A stretch of 31,567 bases of DNA from Lachnoclostridium sp. UBA3320 (GTDB lineage: Bacteria > Bacillota > Clostridia > Lachnospirales > Lachnospiraceae): positions 1 to 31,567 of the forward strand of contig DESG01000096.1 of NCBI GenBank assembly GCA_002361175.1. Reading direction: 5' to 3'. Positions 8,673-16,676 of the stretch are shown here, piece after piece; within the stretch, counting starts at the first letter, position 1, and each line of letters starts with the position of its first letter. Below the pieces are notes generated by a model. That model worked only from the letters and a program-made list of their open reading frames with translations, was not told the origin of the DNA and did no database searches. The position numbers were made by a program, and so were the translations under genes.

Positions 8673-8901
8673 AAAGGCACCTCCTATTCTTTAGATTCCA
8701 GATATATAATTCACTCTGGACAATATCTATAATATCACATTTTATTTCAAAATGCATCTTGATTGTATTTATTAATAAAAAAATAAGAATAAATACACGC
8801 ATATTTCAAAAAATTGTTGGGCATACTATACATGTAACTTATTTTATTATTCATCAATCAATCTGTACTTACATATAATGTGCGTAGAAAAGAGGTAACA
8901 T

Positions 8902-9594
8902 ATGAAACAGTATCAAAAAAATTTATTAAAAGCACCGAGAGTTTGCTTTCTTATATTTATTTATGCAATATCTTTTTCCATGCTTTTAGGTGGAGTAAAA
9001 TTTTTCCATCCGACTAAGACAAAAAGCCCTGAAAAAATACAAGAAAATATTGCAGATAATATAATCAGGCTGCATATAATAGCTAACAGTGATACGGAAA
9101 GTGACCAGTTACTAAAACTTAAAGTGCGTGACGGCATAATCAGTAAACTTCAAGAATCAATAACAGATGTTGATGCTATATCTGATGCTGAAAGGCTTTT
9201 ATTATTACAAAAAAATAATATAAAAAAATCAGCTTTGGATATTATTGCTTTAAATAACTGTGATTATACAGTAAATGTTTCCCTTGAAAAAAGGTACTTT
9301 CCTGTAAAATCATATGGAGACCTTGTATTTCCAGCAGGTATATATAAAGCACTCTGCGTAGAAATAGGAAAAGCTAAGGGCAGAAACTGGTGGTGTGTAT
9401 TATTTCCAAGTCTTTGTTTTGTGGATGAGACATATGCTGTAGTGCCTGACAGCTCTAAAGAGAAACTTAAAGAAGTTTTAAGCGATGAAGAATACAAGAG
9501 CCTTATAAACCCTAAAGATAACAAAAATAGTAAAATTTCCCTGCATTCGGCACTTTATGACTGGTTTCGCAATAAGTATAAAAATAACTGTTAA
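8902..9594 (+). CDS. spoIIR: Stage II sporulation protein R
   Basis: SpoIIR is made in the forespore and secreted into the intermembrane space, where it triggers SpoIIGA to process pro-sigma-E in the mother cell. The family signature is clear: an N-terminal membrane or signal segment (about 13-32), IRLHIIANSD (55-64) followed by LKLKVRD (71-77), then a conserved body with a WWCVLFPSLCF segment. Length (230 residues) fits. A ribosome site (AAGAGG) precedes the ATG. It is divergent from the penicillin-binding protein gene with 229 bases between them. A sigma-F promoter would be expected but I could not identify one with confidence. The gene indicates a spore-forming lineage. Confidence 0.96.
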   Translation: MKQYQKNLLKAPRVCFLIFIYAISFSMLLGGVKFFHPTKTKSPEKIQENIADNIIRLHIIANSDTESDQLLKLKVRDGIISKLQESITDVDAISDAERLLLLQKNNIKKSALDIIALNNCDYTVNVSLEKRYFPVKSYGDLVFPAGIYKALCVEIGKAKGRNWWCVLFPSLCFVDETYAVVPDSSKEKLKEVLSDEEYKSLINPKDNKNSKISLHSALYDWFRNKYKNNC

Positions 9595-9608
9595 TAATGC
9601 GCCTAATA

Positions 9609-9617
9609 TGCTATAAT
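9609..9617 (+). promoter_or_regulatory. Possible extended -10 promoter for the DUF1934 gene
   Basis: TG-C-TATAAT (an extended -10) lies about 35 bases upstream of the DUF1934 start. The -35 region 17 bases upstream (TGTTAA) is poor. It may let this gene be expressed independently of spoIIR. Confidence 0.4.
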
Positions 9618-9651
9618 ATAGCCATTCTTTTAAATAGCAGAGGGCAAAGAT

Positions 9652-10089
9652 ATGAAATCAAAAGTACTTATCACAATTAAGGGAGTGCAACATGAATTTG
9701 AAGACATTTATGGTTCTGGCATACAGACTATACAACAAGGTACTTATAAGCAAGTCTCAGATAAGCATATTATAACATATGACGAGATTACAGAAGATAT
9801 AAATGGAGGTTCTCCACTTACAATCAAAAATATGCTAAAGATATGTTCTGATTCCGTTTCACTTACAAAGCGAGGGGCAACTGCTGCAGATATGTTTTTT
9901 AAGGAGGGATATTACCACTCAGGTATGTATGAAACTCCTTCTGGCACACTGCAGGCAGGCTTTATCACTTCAAAATTAATTATAATAGAAAAAGAAGATT
10001 CTATCGACTTGCAAATAGAATATGGACTTGAACTTAACTATAGCCATGTATCTGACTGTACAATTTTTATAAACATTCTTTCCTTGTAG
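9652..10089 (+). CDS. DUF1934 (YwiB-like) protein
   Basis: The 145-residue protein fits the DUF1934/YwiB family, a small cytoplasmic beta-barrel of unknown function. It opens with a beta strand (KSKVLITIKGVQ), has a central LTIKNMLKICSDSVSLTKRG strand pair, and ends with LQIEYGLELNYSHVSDC. No signal peptide or membrane segment is present. An AGAGGG ribosome site precedes the ATG. It lies 57 bases after spoIIR on the same strand. Its last 23 bases overlap the 3' end of the convergent MATE gene. The family call rests on remembered motif layout. Confidence 0.85.
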   Translation: MKSKVLITIKGVQHEFEDIYGSGIQTIQQGTYKQVSDKHIITYDEITEDINGGSPLTIKNMLKICSDSVSLTKRGATAADMFFKEGYYHSGMYETPSGTLQAGFITSKLIIIEKEDSIDLQIEYGLELNYSHVSDCTIFINILSL

Positions 10090-11413
10090 CCTTTATCTTT
10101 CGCAGACATAAAAAGCACATAGGAACAACATATAGCACTGCACTTATCCACGCTGACTGGTCAGCAAAGCATATTGCTGTAAATCCATAAATGGGTACAA
10201 ATACTTTGCTGACTACAATTCTTGCTACCATCTCTACAAATCCTGAAAATATTGCACGTCCTGGATAGCCAAGTCCCTGTATACTCATACGGCATACATT
10301 AAGTATTCCAAGTGCCCAGTAAAAAAATCCCAAACAGCGCAAATACTTTGCTGACGCCGCAAGCACATCTGTCTCATCTGCACTCATAAAAATTGTTGAT
10401 AAAATACCACCAAAGAAAATTAAAATCGTGCCTGCAAACAGACCATATAAAATACTTGCTATAATGCCTTCTGTCAGACCCTTGTCTATACGTTTTATTT
10501 TTCCTGCACCAAGGTTTTGTCCACAGAAAGTCGAAACTGCTGTAGCAATCGCATCAAATGGGCACATTGCAAACTGCTTAATTCTCATGCCAGCAGTAAA
10601 TCCAGACACATAAACACTTCCAAGCCCATTATTAGCTGACTGCATAACCATACTGCCAATAGCTGTTATAGAGTATTGTAATCCCATAGGTATACCCATG
10701 GATATCATAATTAACATTACGTTTTTATTAATCTGACAATCTTGTTTTGACAGTTTTAAAATTGAAAAATTCTTTTTTATATATATATAACACAAAATAC
10801 CGCTGCATGCCTGTGCTGTAATTGTAGCAATAGCTGCACCTGCACATCCCCATTTAAGGATTATTATACAAAATAAATCGAGCAGTACATTAAGGACAGT
10901 AGAAAACACCAAAAACATAAATGGTGTTTTACTGTCCCCTACAGCACGCAGTATGGCAGATAATAGATTATAAAGCAGTGTAAAAGGTATGCCTATAAAA
11001 AGTATTAACAAATATATATATGCATCTTGATAGATATCATCTGTCGTAGAAAGCATATGTAATATTGTAGGACATAAAAATGCACATGTGATAGTAAGTA
11101 CAACTGCCGCTATTACTGTAAGCAGACCTGCATGAAACATACAAGCGTGCATAGTTTTATAATCCTTAGCACCAAAACGCTGTGCGATTGGAATTCCAAA
11201 CCCACAACAAGTACCAGTACAAAAACCAATTACAAGAAACTGAACACTAGAAGATGCGCCAACACCTGCAAGTGCCTTTGTACCAAGATATCTCCCAACT
11301 ATTGCAGCATCTACTATATTATATGTCTGCTGAAAGATATTTCCTACAAGAAGAGGCAGTGCAAACTGTAAAATTAATTTTAATGGACTGCCTTGAGTCA
11401 TGCTTTTTGCCAT
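10067..11413 (-). CDS. MATE-family multidrug/metabolite exporter
   Basis: This is a polytopic inner-membrane transporter of 448 residues with about 12 hydrophobic segments in two related halves, the MATE layout. Family hallmarks are the opening SPLKLILQFALPLLVGNIFQQ-type first helix, VDAAIVGRYLG soon after, and FCGQNLGAGK at the start of the second half. MATE proteins export drugs or metabolites in exchange for sodium or protons; the substrate here cannot be told. It starts 7 bases after the small membrane protein gene, with its ribosome site inside that gene's 3' end, so the two are probably one transcript. Confidence 0.95.
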   Translation of the reverse strand: MAKSMTQGSPLKLILQFALPLLVGNIFQQTYNIVDAAIVGRYLGTKALAGVGASSSVQFLVIGFCTGTCCGFGIPIAQRFGAKDYKTMHACMFHAGLLTVIAAVVLTITCAFLCPTILHMLSTTDDIYQDAYIYLLILFIGIPFTLLYNLLSAILRAVGDSKTPFMFLVFSTVLNVLLDLFCIIILKWGCAGAAIATITAQACSGILCYIYIKKNFSILKLSKQDCQINKNVMLIMISMGIPMGLQYSITAIGSMVMQSANNGLGSVYVSGFTAGMRIKQFAMCPFDAIATAVSTFCGQNLGAGKIKRIDKGLTEGIIASILYGLFAGTILIFFGGILSTIFMSADETDVLAASAKYLRCLGFFYWALGILNVCRMSIQGLGYPGRAIFSGFVEMVARIVVSKVFVPIYGFTAICFADQSAWISAVLYVVPMCFLCLRKIKATRKECL

Positions 11414-11420
11414 ATATAAT

Positions 11421-11918
11421 TCATTCCTTACCTTTTTTAGAAAGTTTTGCTTTAATTTTCTCAGAAAATTTCATCTTCTTTGGTTTAGATTCCAGATTGG
11501 AACGCAGCCCTTTTACTTCCATAATATAAATACCACTTACAATAGCACGTACTTCTTTTTTCACAGGTATAAGCTCAAATATCTTGTCATCACATAAAAG
11601 TGTCATAATTTTTGGTCCTACTTTTGCTTTGACTACAGGCACTTTCTGTCCACGCAGATACTTAGGCGTCTGGTCTAAAACAATCTGTGGCAGCCCTGAC
11701 TCTTTTAACTTCATACGCTTCTTATCAATTATAAGCATTGATACGCTTTGTGAAGCTGCTTGCATCTCTTTTTGCGTTTCTTCTTGTCTCTTCTGTAGCT
11801 TTCTTCCATAAATACCAAGCGCAACAAGTGCAGCAATGAGTAGAACAAGTATTACAATAAGTACTATTGTAACTACATGTATGCCCAGTACAGGAATAAG
11901 CACCATCTTATCATTCAT
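11421..11918 (-). CDS. Small single-pass membrane protein of unknown function
   Basis: The favoured start is the ATG at 11918, because GGAGG lies directly upstream (11923-11928). An in-frame ATG at 11948 would add ten residues but has no such site. The 165-residue product has a long hydrophobic anchor (about residues 4-32), a short Gln/Glu/Lys-rich helix, then a soluble region with beta-like stretches (KVPVVKAKVGPKIMTLLCDD and VRAIVSGIYIMEVKG). A very basic Lys-rich C-terminus follows. Positive charge after the anchor suggests the bulk lies in the cytoplasm. I do not recognise the family. It is probably co-transcribed with the MATE gene. Confidence 0.8.
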   Translation of the reverse strand: MNDKMVLIPVLGIHVVTIVLIVILVLLIAALVALGIYGRKLQKRQEETQKEMQAASQSVSMLIIDKKRMKLKESGLPQIVLDQTPKYLRGQKVPVVKAKVGPKIMTLLCDDKIFELIPVKKEVRAIVSGIYIMEVKGLRSNLESKPKKMKFSEKIKAKLSKKGKE

Positions 11919-12007
11919 AATAAACCTCCATAACCCAAAGTAATGCAATATTATAATAATATCACATTTTAATATTTATGCAATAAATATTTTCATGTAA
12001 CGAATAA

Positions 12008-12736
12008 TTATATCTCTTGGGCATTCTGCTGTATTTTTTCTAAAATAATCTGTTTCACTGTTTTACCGATTTGTTTTCTTTCTTTTCTGTCCATATTATC
12101 CATATAAATAGGTGTACAGTATTCAATAATAACATGCTGGCTGTGAATCCATGGAAGATGTTTTTCAAAAACTTCATCTGTATTATTGATTGCAACAGGT
12201 ATTACAGGCTTTTTTGACTTCTCTGCAAGTTTAAAACATGCATCATGAAATTCTAACAGTCCCTCTCCCTTATTTCTTGTTCCTTCTGGTGCTATATAAA
12301 TAGAAGTTCCATTTTTAAGTAATTCAATGCCATCTGTTATAGTTTTCAAACCTTGTTTTATATCATTACGGTCAAGAAACAGACAATTCATACACTTCAT
12401 CCACCATGATATCATTGGAATATTCTTAATCTCTTTCTTGGATATATACGCTGTATGCATTGGTGCTGTCGTATAACCAACAAGGATATCAAAAAAACCT
12501 CTGTGATTATATGTATAAAGTGCAGCATCGTCATGCAGTACATTTTCTTCACCTTTAACAGTCAGCTTTACTCCAGATATAAATAAAATTATCTTAAATC
12601 CTACCACTACACATTTTTGTGCAATAACAGCCTTTTTTTCAGGATTTACTCTTCCTACAATCCATTCTACTATACACATTGGAATAGTAAAAATACTATA
12701 TAATAGTAAAAATACTGCAACTAAAAATAATCTCAT
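12008..12736 (-). CDS. plsC: 1-acyl-sn-glycerol-3-phosphate acyltransferase
   Basis: PlsC-type acyltransferases convert lysophosphatidic acid to phosphatidic acid at the membrane. The catalytic H-x4-D motif is NHRGFFD with H78 and D83. The acceptor-binding block is APEGTRNKGEG (149-159) with EGTR at 151-154. The VIPVAINNT strand also fits. An N-terminal hydrophobic helix (about 2-26) anchors it. At 242 residues the length is standard. A strong AGGAGG ribosome site lies before the ATG, and the gene follows the VanY-type peptidase gene by 18 bases. Activity on glycerolipids is the family default; a related acyl acceptor cannot be excluded. Confidence 0.93.
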   Translation of the reverse strand: MRLFLVAVFLLLYSIFTIPMCIVEWIVGRVNPEKKAVIAQKCVVVGFKIILFISGVKLTVKGEENVLHDDAALYTYNHRGFFDILVGYTTAPMHTAYISKKEIKNIPMISWWMKCMNCLFLDRNDIKQGLKTITDGIELLKNGTSIYIAPEGTRNKGEGLLEFHDACFKLAEKSKKPVIPVAINNTDEVFEKHLPWIHSQHVIIEYCTPIYMDNMDRKERKQIGKTVKQIILEKIQQNAQEI

Positions 12737-12754
12737 AAAAATAACTTCCTCCTT

Positions 12755-13399
12755 CTAATATATTTTACACTCGACAGTTGTTGTCTTATAATACTCTTCT
12801 AATGTAATTTTTTTCTTGTGAATGTATGTAGCAAGATTTACGCCAACATATCTTAAATGCCACGGTTCATAAGAATACCCTGTTATATTAGATTTACCCT
12901 TTGGATATCTTATAATAAAGCCAAAGTTATGGCAGTTTTTTGCAATCCATTTTCCTTCAGGAGATAAAGCAAATGACTCCTCTAGTGTATATTTTACTGT
13001 ATCACTAGACACATCAACTGCCAGACCTGTCTGATGCTCACTGCACCCTGGCGGCGCTGATACCATCATTGTCTCTTCTTCGCCACGCATATTAACATTA
13101 TTTTCATATATTGCTTTTTGCCTTGAATAAGAACGATATGCAGATACTACCTTTAACTCAAACTTCTCCTTTTTCTTCGCCTCCGCAAACATCTTTTCAA
13201 TAGCACTTGCAGCCACACTTCGCATATAACTCTTTTCATAAATACCGCTATAACTGTAACTTACATTAGGAATTGTCAAATCTTGTGGTACATAGTCTTT
13301 TGGCATTGGATATTCCTTGTTTACCAGTACAGTATAGCTTGTTGGATCAGTATTTATTTTAATCAGCGGTGTCTTAGTTTTAATGTCTAAGTTGTCCAT
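12755..13399 (-). CDS. VanY-type D-alanyl-D-alanine carboxypeptidase (M15B) without visible export signal
   Basis: The metallopeptidase M15B core is complete: SAYRSYSRQ (86-94), SEHQTGLAVD (120-129, zinc ligands H122 and D129), and EPWHLRYVG (178-186, catalytic E178 and ligand H181). Such enzymes trim the terminal D-Ala from peptidoglycan stem peptides, normally outside the cell. Here the ATG at 13399, with GGAGA upstream, gives a polar N-terminus with no signal peptide or anchor. The frame stays open for 42 codons upstream but contains no ATG, GTG or TTG, and that stretch is not signal-like. The protein may be cytosolic, like VanXY enzymes, or its true start is unusual. It leads plsC by 18 bases. 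Confidence 0.9.
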   Translation of the reverse strand: MDNLDIKTKTPLIKINTDPTSYTVLVNKEYPMPKDYVPQDLTIPNVSYSYSGIYEKSYMRSVAASAIEKMFAEAKKKEKFELKVVSAYRSYSRQKAIYENNVNMRGEEETMMVSAPPGCSEHQTGLAVDVSSDTVKYTLEESFALSPEGKWIAKNCHNFGFIIRYPKGKSNITGYSYEPWHLRYVGVNLATYIHKKKITLEEYYKTTTVECKIY

Positions 13400-13589
13400 A
13401 TTACTATCTCCAGAGTTTTTGTTATTATTATAGTATTCCCCAGAGTTATCTAATGTACCATAAGAAATTTTAAACCTGGCATCAGAATATTTTACAATTA
13501 TAACACGAATATTAAAAAAAATCTTCTATATTTTTTATTTTTTGTGTTAAACTATAAGAAAATATTAATAATTACCACGGAGGACGTTT

Positions 13590-14489
13590 ATGAATACTGT
13601 AAATAAAGACACATTAAATATAAAAGCTCCTGCTAAAATAAATCTTACACTTGATGTAATTGGCAGACTGCCAAATGGCTATCATGAATTGAAAATGATT
13701 ATGCAGACCATAAGTATATATGACGAATTAACAGTATCTTTAGTTCCACATACTACCAGTCAAGCTTTGATAACTCTTAATATGGACAAAGAACTGCCTG
13801 ATAAAATTCCATCTGAAAAAAATTTAGTATATAAAGCAGCCATGCTTATGAAAAAGAAATTTAATATTGTTATGGACTTCAATATATGCCTTAATAAAAA
13901 TATTCCTTCAGCCGCTGGTCTTGCTGGTGGAAGTTCTGACTGTGCCGCTACCTTTATTGCAATAAATCAGTTATGTAGACTTGGTTTATCAAAAGAAGAA
14001 CTGTGTAAACTTGGTGTTACACTTGGTGCAGATGTGCCTTATTGCATAAGAAAAGGAACTATGCTGTCAGAAGGCATTGGTGAAATATTAACTCCTATAA
14101 CACCACTTGCCACTACTTGGCTTGTACTCATCAAACCCAATATATCTATAAGCACTGCATATGTGTATCAAAATCTTGATATTGCAAAACTTAAAATACA
14201 TCCTAACACAGATAGAATGATTAAAGCTATAGAAGAAAACGACATATTCTGTATAGCCTCTTGTCTTTGCAACGTACTTGAGACAGTTACAATACCTAAA
14301 CATTCAATAATAGAGGATATCAAAACATTTCTTAAAGAAAGCGGTGCATCTGGAGCACTTATGAGTGGAAGTGGACCAACTGTCTTTGGAATATTTACAG
14401 ATGAAAAAAAAGCTGACATTGCTTATAGGAGGGCACTTAACTGCCAGCAATACAAAGGTTATGATATATTATTGTGCCATACTATATAG
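13590..14489 (+). CDS. ispE: 4-diphosphocytidyl-2-C-methyl-D-erythritol kinase
   Basis: IspE phosphorylates CDP-methylerythritol in the non-mevalonate isoprenoid pathway. GHMP-kinase features are clear: APAKINLTL (13-21, Lys16), the ATP loop IPSAAGLAGGSSDCAA (105-120), LGADVPYC (145-152, with the catalytic Asp148), and the late MSGSGPTVFG motif. At 299 residues it has a normal length. A GGAGGA ribosome site lies before the ATG. It is divergent from the VanY-type gene, with 190 bases between them. The pathway supplies the undecaprenyl carrier used by the cell-wall and polysaccharide genes in this window, a general rather than specific link. Confidence 0.97.
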   Translation: MNTVNKDTLNIKAPAKINLTLDVIGRLPNGYHELKMIMQTISIYDELTVSLVPHTTSQALITLNMDKELPDKIPSEKNLVYKAAMLMKKKFNIVMDFNICLNKNIPSAAGLAGGSSDCAATFIAINQLCRLGLSKEELCKLGVTLGADVPYCIRKGTMLSEGIGEILTPITPLATTWLVLIKPNISISTAYVYQNLDIAKLKIHPNTDRMIKAIEENDIFCIASCLCNVLETVTIPKHSIIEDIKTFLKESGASGALMSGSGPTVFGIFTDEKKADIAYRRALNCQQYKGYDILLCHTI

Positions 14490-14524
14490 ATGCAACTATT
14501 TTTATTTATTTTTATAATAAATGC

Positions 14525-14552
14525 TAAATATATTAGGTTTCAATCCCGATAT
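14525..14552 (+). promoter_or_regulatory. Sigma-D (sigma-28)-like promoter
   Basis: TAAA at 14525-14528, a 16-base spacer, then CCCGATAT at 14545-14552. This matches the flagellar sigma-D consensus (TAAA, 14-16 bases, GCCGATAT) at 11 of 12 positions. It lies about 73 bases upstream of the start at 14625, which suggests motility-regulon control of that gene. Confidence 0.65.
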
Positions 14553-14624
14553 AAATAATACAATAATAATTTTTTAAAAAATGGATTATTAACAATACTA
14601 ATAGTGGTAAAAGGAGGTTGAACT

Positions 14625-15254
14625 ATGAGCGTATCAGCAATATCAGCAACAAATCAAACATACGAAACATCTGCTGCTGTTTCCACTGCTCCAAAAACAA
14701 CAGAAAAAGAAAATACAGCTGCTGCTGGAAATACTGCCAGCAAAGATGTCGTATATGAAAAGAGTAATAGCACAAAGAAAGACAGTGCTAACCAGATTTA
14801 CAACAGAGATTCTATTGTATCAAAGCTAAAGGCAGACCAGAAATCTCGTGCAGATTCTATGAGGAGTCTTGTAGACAAGTTACTTAATAAACAGAAAAAT
14901 AAATATGATATAGCAAATTCAAGTCTTTCTAGTATATTCCGCAATGCTGCTGCCAATGCAGACCCTGAAACAATTAAACAAGCACAGGAAGATATTTCTG
15001 AAGATGGATATTGGGGTGTCAACAAGACATCAGACAGACTTGTAAGTATGGCTATCGCATTATCAGGCGGTGATACAAGTAAAGCAGATGAAATGATGAA
15101 TGCTATTCAAAAAGGATTTGATAAAGCTACTGCTGCATGGGGAGAGAAATTACCTGATATTTCACAGAGAACTCTTGAAGCTACAAAGCAAAAGATGGAA
15201 GACTGGAAGACTGGAAAAACAACTGCTCAGGACTATGCAGATTATTTATCTTAA
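14625..15254 (+). CDS. Small protein of unknown function, probably in the flagellar regulon
   Basis: The 209-residue protein has a Thr/Ala/Ser-rich, disordered-looking N-terminal third (1-60). A helical middle (about 60-95) and a conserved-looking C-terminal domain (about 110-205) follow. The C-terminal domain has EDGYWGVNKTSDRLVSMA and WGEKLPDISQRTLEA. I recall similar domains (DGYWGV...TS and LPDIS) in uncharacterised proteins of motile bacteria, but cannot name a family. It has no signal peptide or membrane segment. A very strong AAAGGAGG ribosome site precedes the ATG, a sigma-D-like promoter lies upstream, and a clear terminator follows, so it is likely a single-gene transcript. Confidence 0.85.
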   Translation: MSVSAISATNQTYETSAAVSTAPKTTEKENTAAAGNTASKDVVYEKSNSTKKDSANQIYNRDSIVSKLKADQKSRADSMRSLVDKLLNKQKNKYDIANSSLSSIFRNAAANADPETIKQAQEDISEDGYWGVNKTSDRLVSMAIALSGGDTSKADEMMNAIQKGFDKATAAWGEKLPDISQRTLEATKQKMEDWKTGKTTAQDYADYLS

Positions 15255-15298
15255 TTGAAAAGTGTATCAATAAACGGTCAATTAAACATATGTTAAGT

Positions 15299-15345
15299 AA
15301 AAATAGCTGCTCAATTTATTAAACAAAAGCAGCTATTTTTTAATC
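15299..15345 (+). terminator. Rho-independent terminator
   Basis: A perfect 13-base-pair stem, AAAAATAGCTGCT (15299-15311) against AGCAGCTATTTTT (15328-15340), with a 16-base loop, closes in a run of T. It ends the 209-residue gene's transcript before the polysaccharide cluster. Because the stem begins in A and ends in T runs it could also work from the other strand. Confidence 0.9.
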
Positions 15346-15386
15346 AGCATGCCTATGTTCTATGGAGTTTTACTATTCCAATTTCA

Positions 15387-15416
15387 TTGACATAATATTA
15401 ATTATAGTGTTATAAT
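15387..15416 (+). promoter_or_regulatory. Sigma-A promoter of the polysaccharide cluster
   Basis: TTGACA (15387-15392) and TATAAT (15411-15416) are both perfect consensus hexamers, 18 bases apart. Transcription would start near 15423, giving a leader of about 50 bases before the TTG start at 15474. Confidence 0.88.
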
Positions 15417-15473
15417 AAATGAACTTGTATATTAAGATGTAAAGGTTATTTAATAATACTGGAGGAATAATAT

Positions 15474-16664
15474 TTGAAAAAAGCACTACTTGTAACGAGG
15501 GTAAGTGGATTTATTCCACAGCATGAAATGAACAATGTCAAAATACTTCAGAAAATAGGATATGAAGTGCACTATGCTACAGATTTAAATAATGTAGTTT
15601 ATGGAAAGGATAATAGTAGACTTGATAATACTGGGATTATAACGCATCAAATTGATTTTGTGCAGTCACCATTTTCAGCTAAGGTTAAAAAATCATATAT
15701 GCAGCTAAAGCAGTTAATGCTATCAGAGAAGTTTGATTTAGTACACTGTCATATGCCAATGAGTGGAGTTGTTACAAGGCTTGCTGCTGAAAAAGTTAGA
15801 AAAGAAAGTAAGCGTAATGTTCCTGTGTTATATACAGCTCATGGTTTTCATTTCTTTAAGGATGCACCTTTGAAAAACTGGATTTATTATCCAGTTGAAA
15901 GATACCTTGCAAGATATACAGACAGGCTTATATTAATAAATGATGAAGATTATAAAAGGGGACAAAAATTTCCTATAAGAGGAAAGGTAGAATATGTGCC
16001 TGGAATTGGCATAAAACTGCCAGAAGATAACCAGATTCATAATATAGATACAGACGTAAAGATTTCATATATATATAATATTACTGGAAAAAAAGTAACT
16101 TCTGATACTAAAGTCCTTGTAAGTATAGGAGAGCTTTCAAAAAGAAAAAACCATATACTATTAATAGAAATGATGGCAGAACTTATGGACTTAAATATAA
16201 TCTGTATTATAGGTGGTTCGGGAAGTGAAGAAACTTCGCTTCTTAAAAAAATACAAGAGCTGCATTTAGAAGAAAAAGTATTTTTAGCAGGATATATAAA
16301 TGATGTTCCAAGTTTACTGGCAATATCAGACTGTTTTGTGCTGCCGTCATTTCAAGAGGGACTTCCAGTGGTAGTGATGGAGGCAATGGCAGCAGGGCTT
16401 CCAGTTATTGCAGGCAGAATAAGGGGAGTTACAGATTTAATTGAACATACAAAAGGCGGGTATCTGGTGCAAGATTTTGAACCAGAAAATTTTGCTGTAA
16501 AAGTCAGAAGAATGTTTACAGAAAAGGATAAAAAAAGTGCTATTCCACGTGATATACGCAGGGAACAGATGGGCAGATGGAATATGGAACGAGTTAAGAA
16601 ATTTTCAAGAGATGTTGTAGAAAAAAGAATGTGGGATATTTATAATAGTGTGCAAAAGAACTGA
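15474..16664 (+). CDS. GT4-family glycosyltransferase (EpsD-like)
   Basis: This is a GT-B fold cytosolic glycosyltransferase of 396 residues. The C-terminal half has SIGELSKRKNH and PSFQEGLPVVVMEAMAAGLP with the E-x7-E pair typical of GT4 enzymes. The N-terminal domain has DLVHCHMP and LYTAHGFHFF, close to EpsD-type enzymes of exopolysaccharide loci. The start is TTG (15474-15476) with GGAGGA at 15461-15466. It is first in the cluster, downstream of a consensus promoter, and 12 bases before the next glycosyltransferase. It probably adds a sugar to the growing lipid-linked repeat unit; the specific sugar cannot be read from sequence. Confidence 0.93.
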   Translation: MKKALLVTRVSGFIPQHEMNNVKILQKIGYEVHYATDLNNVVYGKDNSRLDNTGIITHQIDFVQSPFSAKVKKSYMQLKQLMLSEKFDLVHCHMPMSGVVTRLAAEKVRKESKRNVPVLYTAHGFHFFKDAPLKNWIYYPVERYLARYTDRLILINDEDYKRGQKFPIRGKVEYVPGIGIKLPEDNQIHNIDTDVKISYIYNITGKKVTSDTKVLVSIGELSKRKNHILLIEMMAELMDLNIICIIGGSGSEETSLLKKIQELHLEEKVFLAGYINDVPSLLAISDCFVLPSFQEGLPVVVMEAMAAGLPVIAGRIRGVTDLIEHTKGGYLVQDFEPENFAVKVRRMFTEKDKKSAIPRDIRREQMGRWNMERVKKFSRDVVEKRMWDIYNSVQKN

Positions 16665-16676
16665 GAGGTTTTGTGT

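Noticed and set aside
8800..8901. A sigma-F promoter for spoIIR
   Set aside because: Expected from biology, but no convincing -35/-10 pair with the right spacing was found; only an isolated TATAAT at 8874-8879 is visible.
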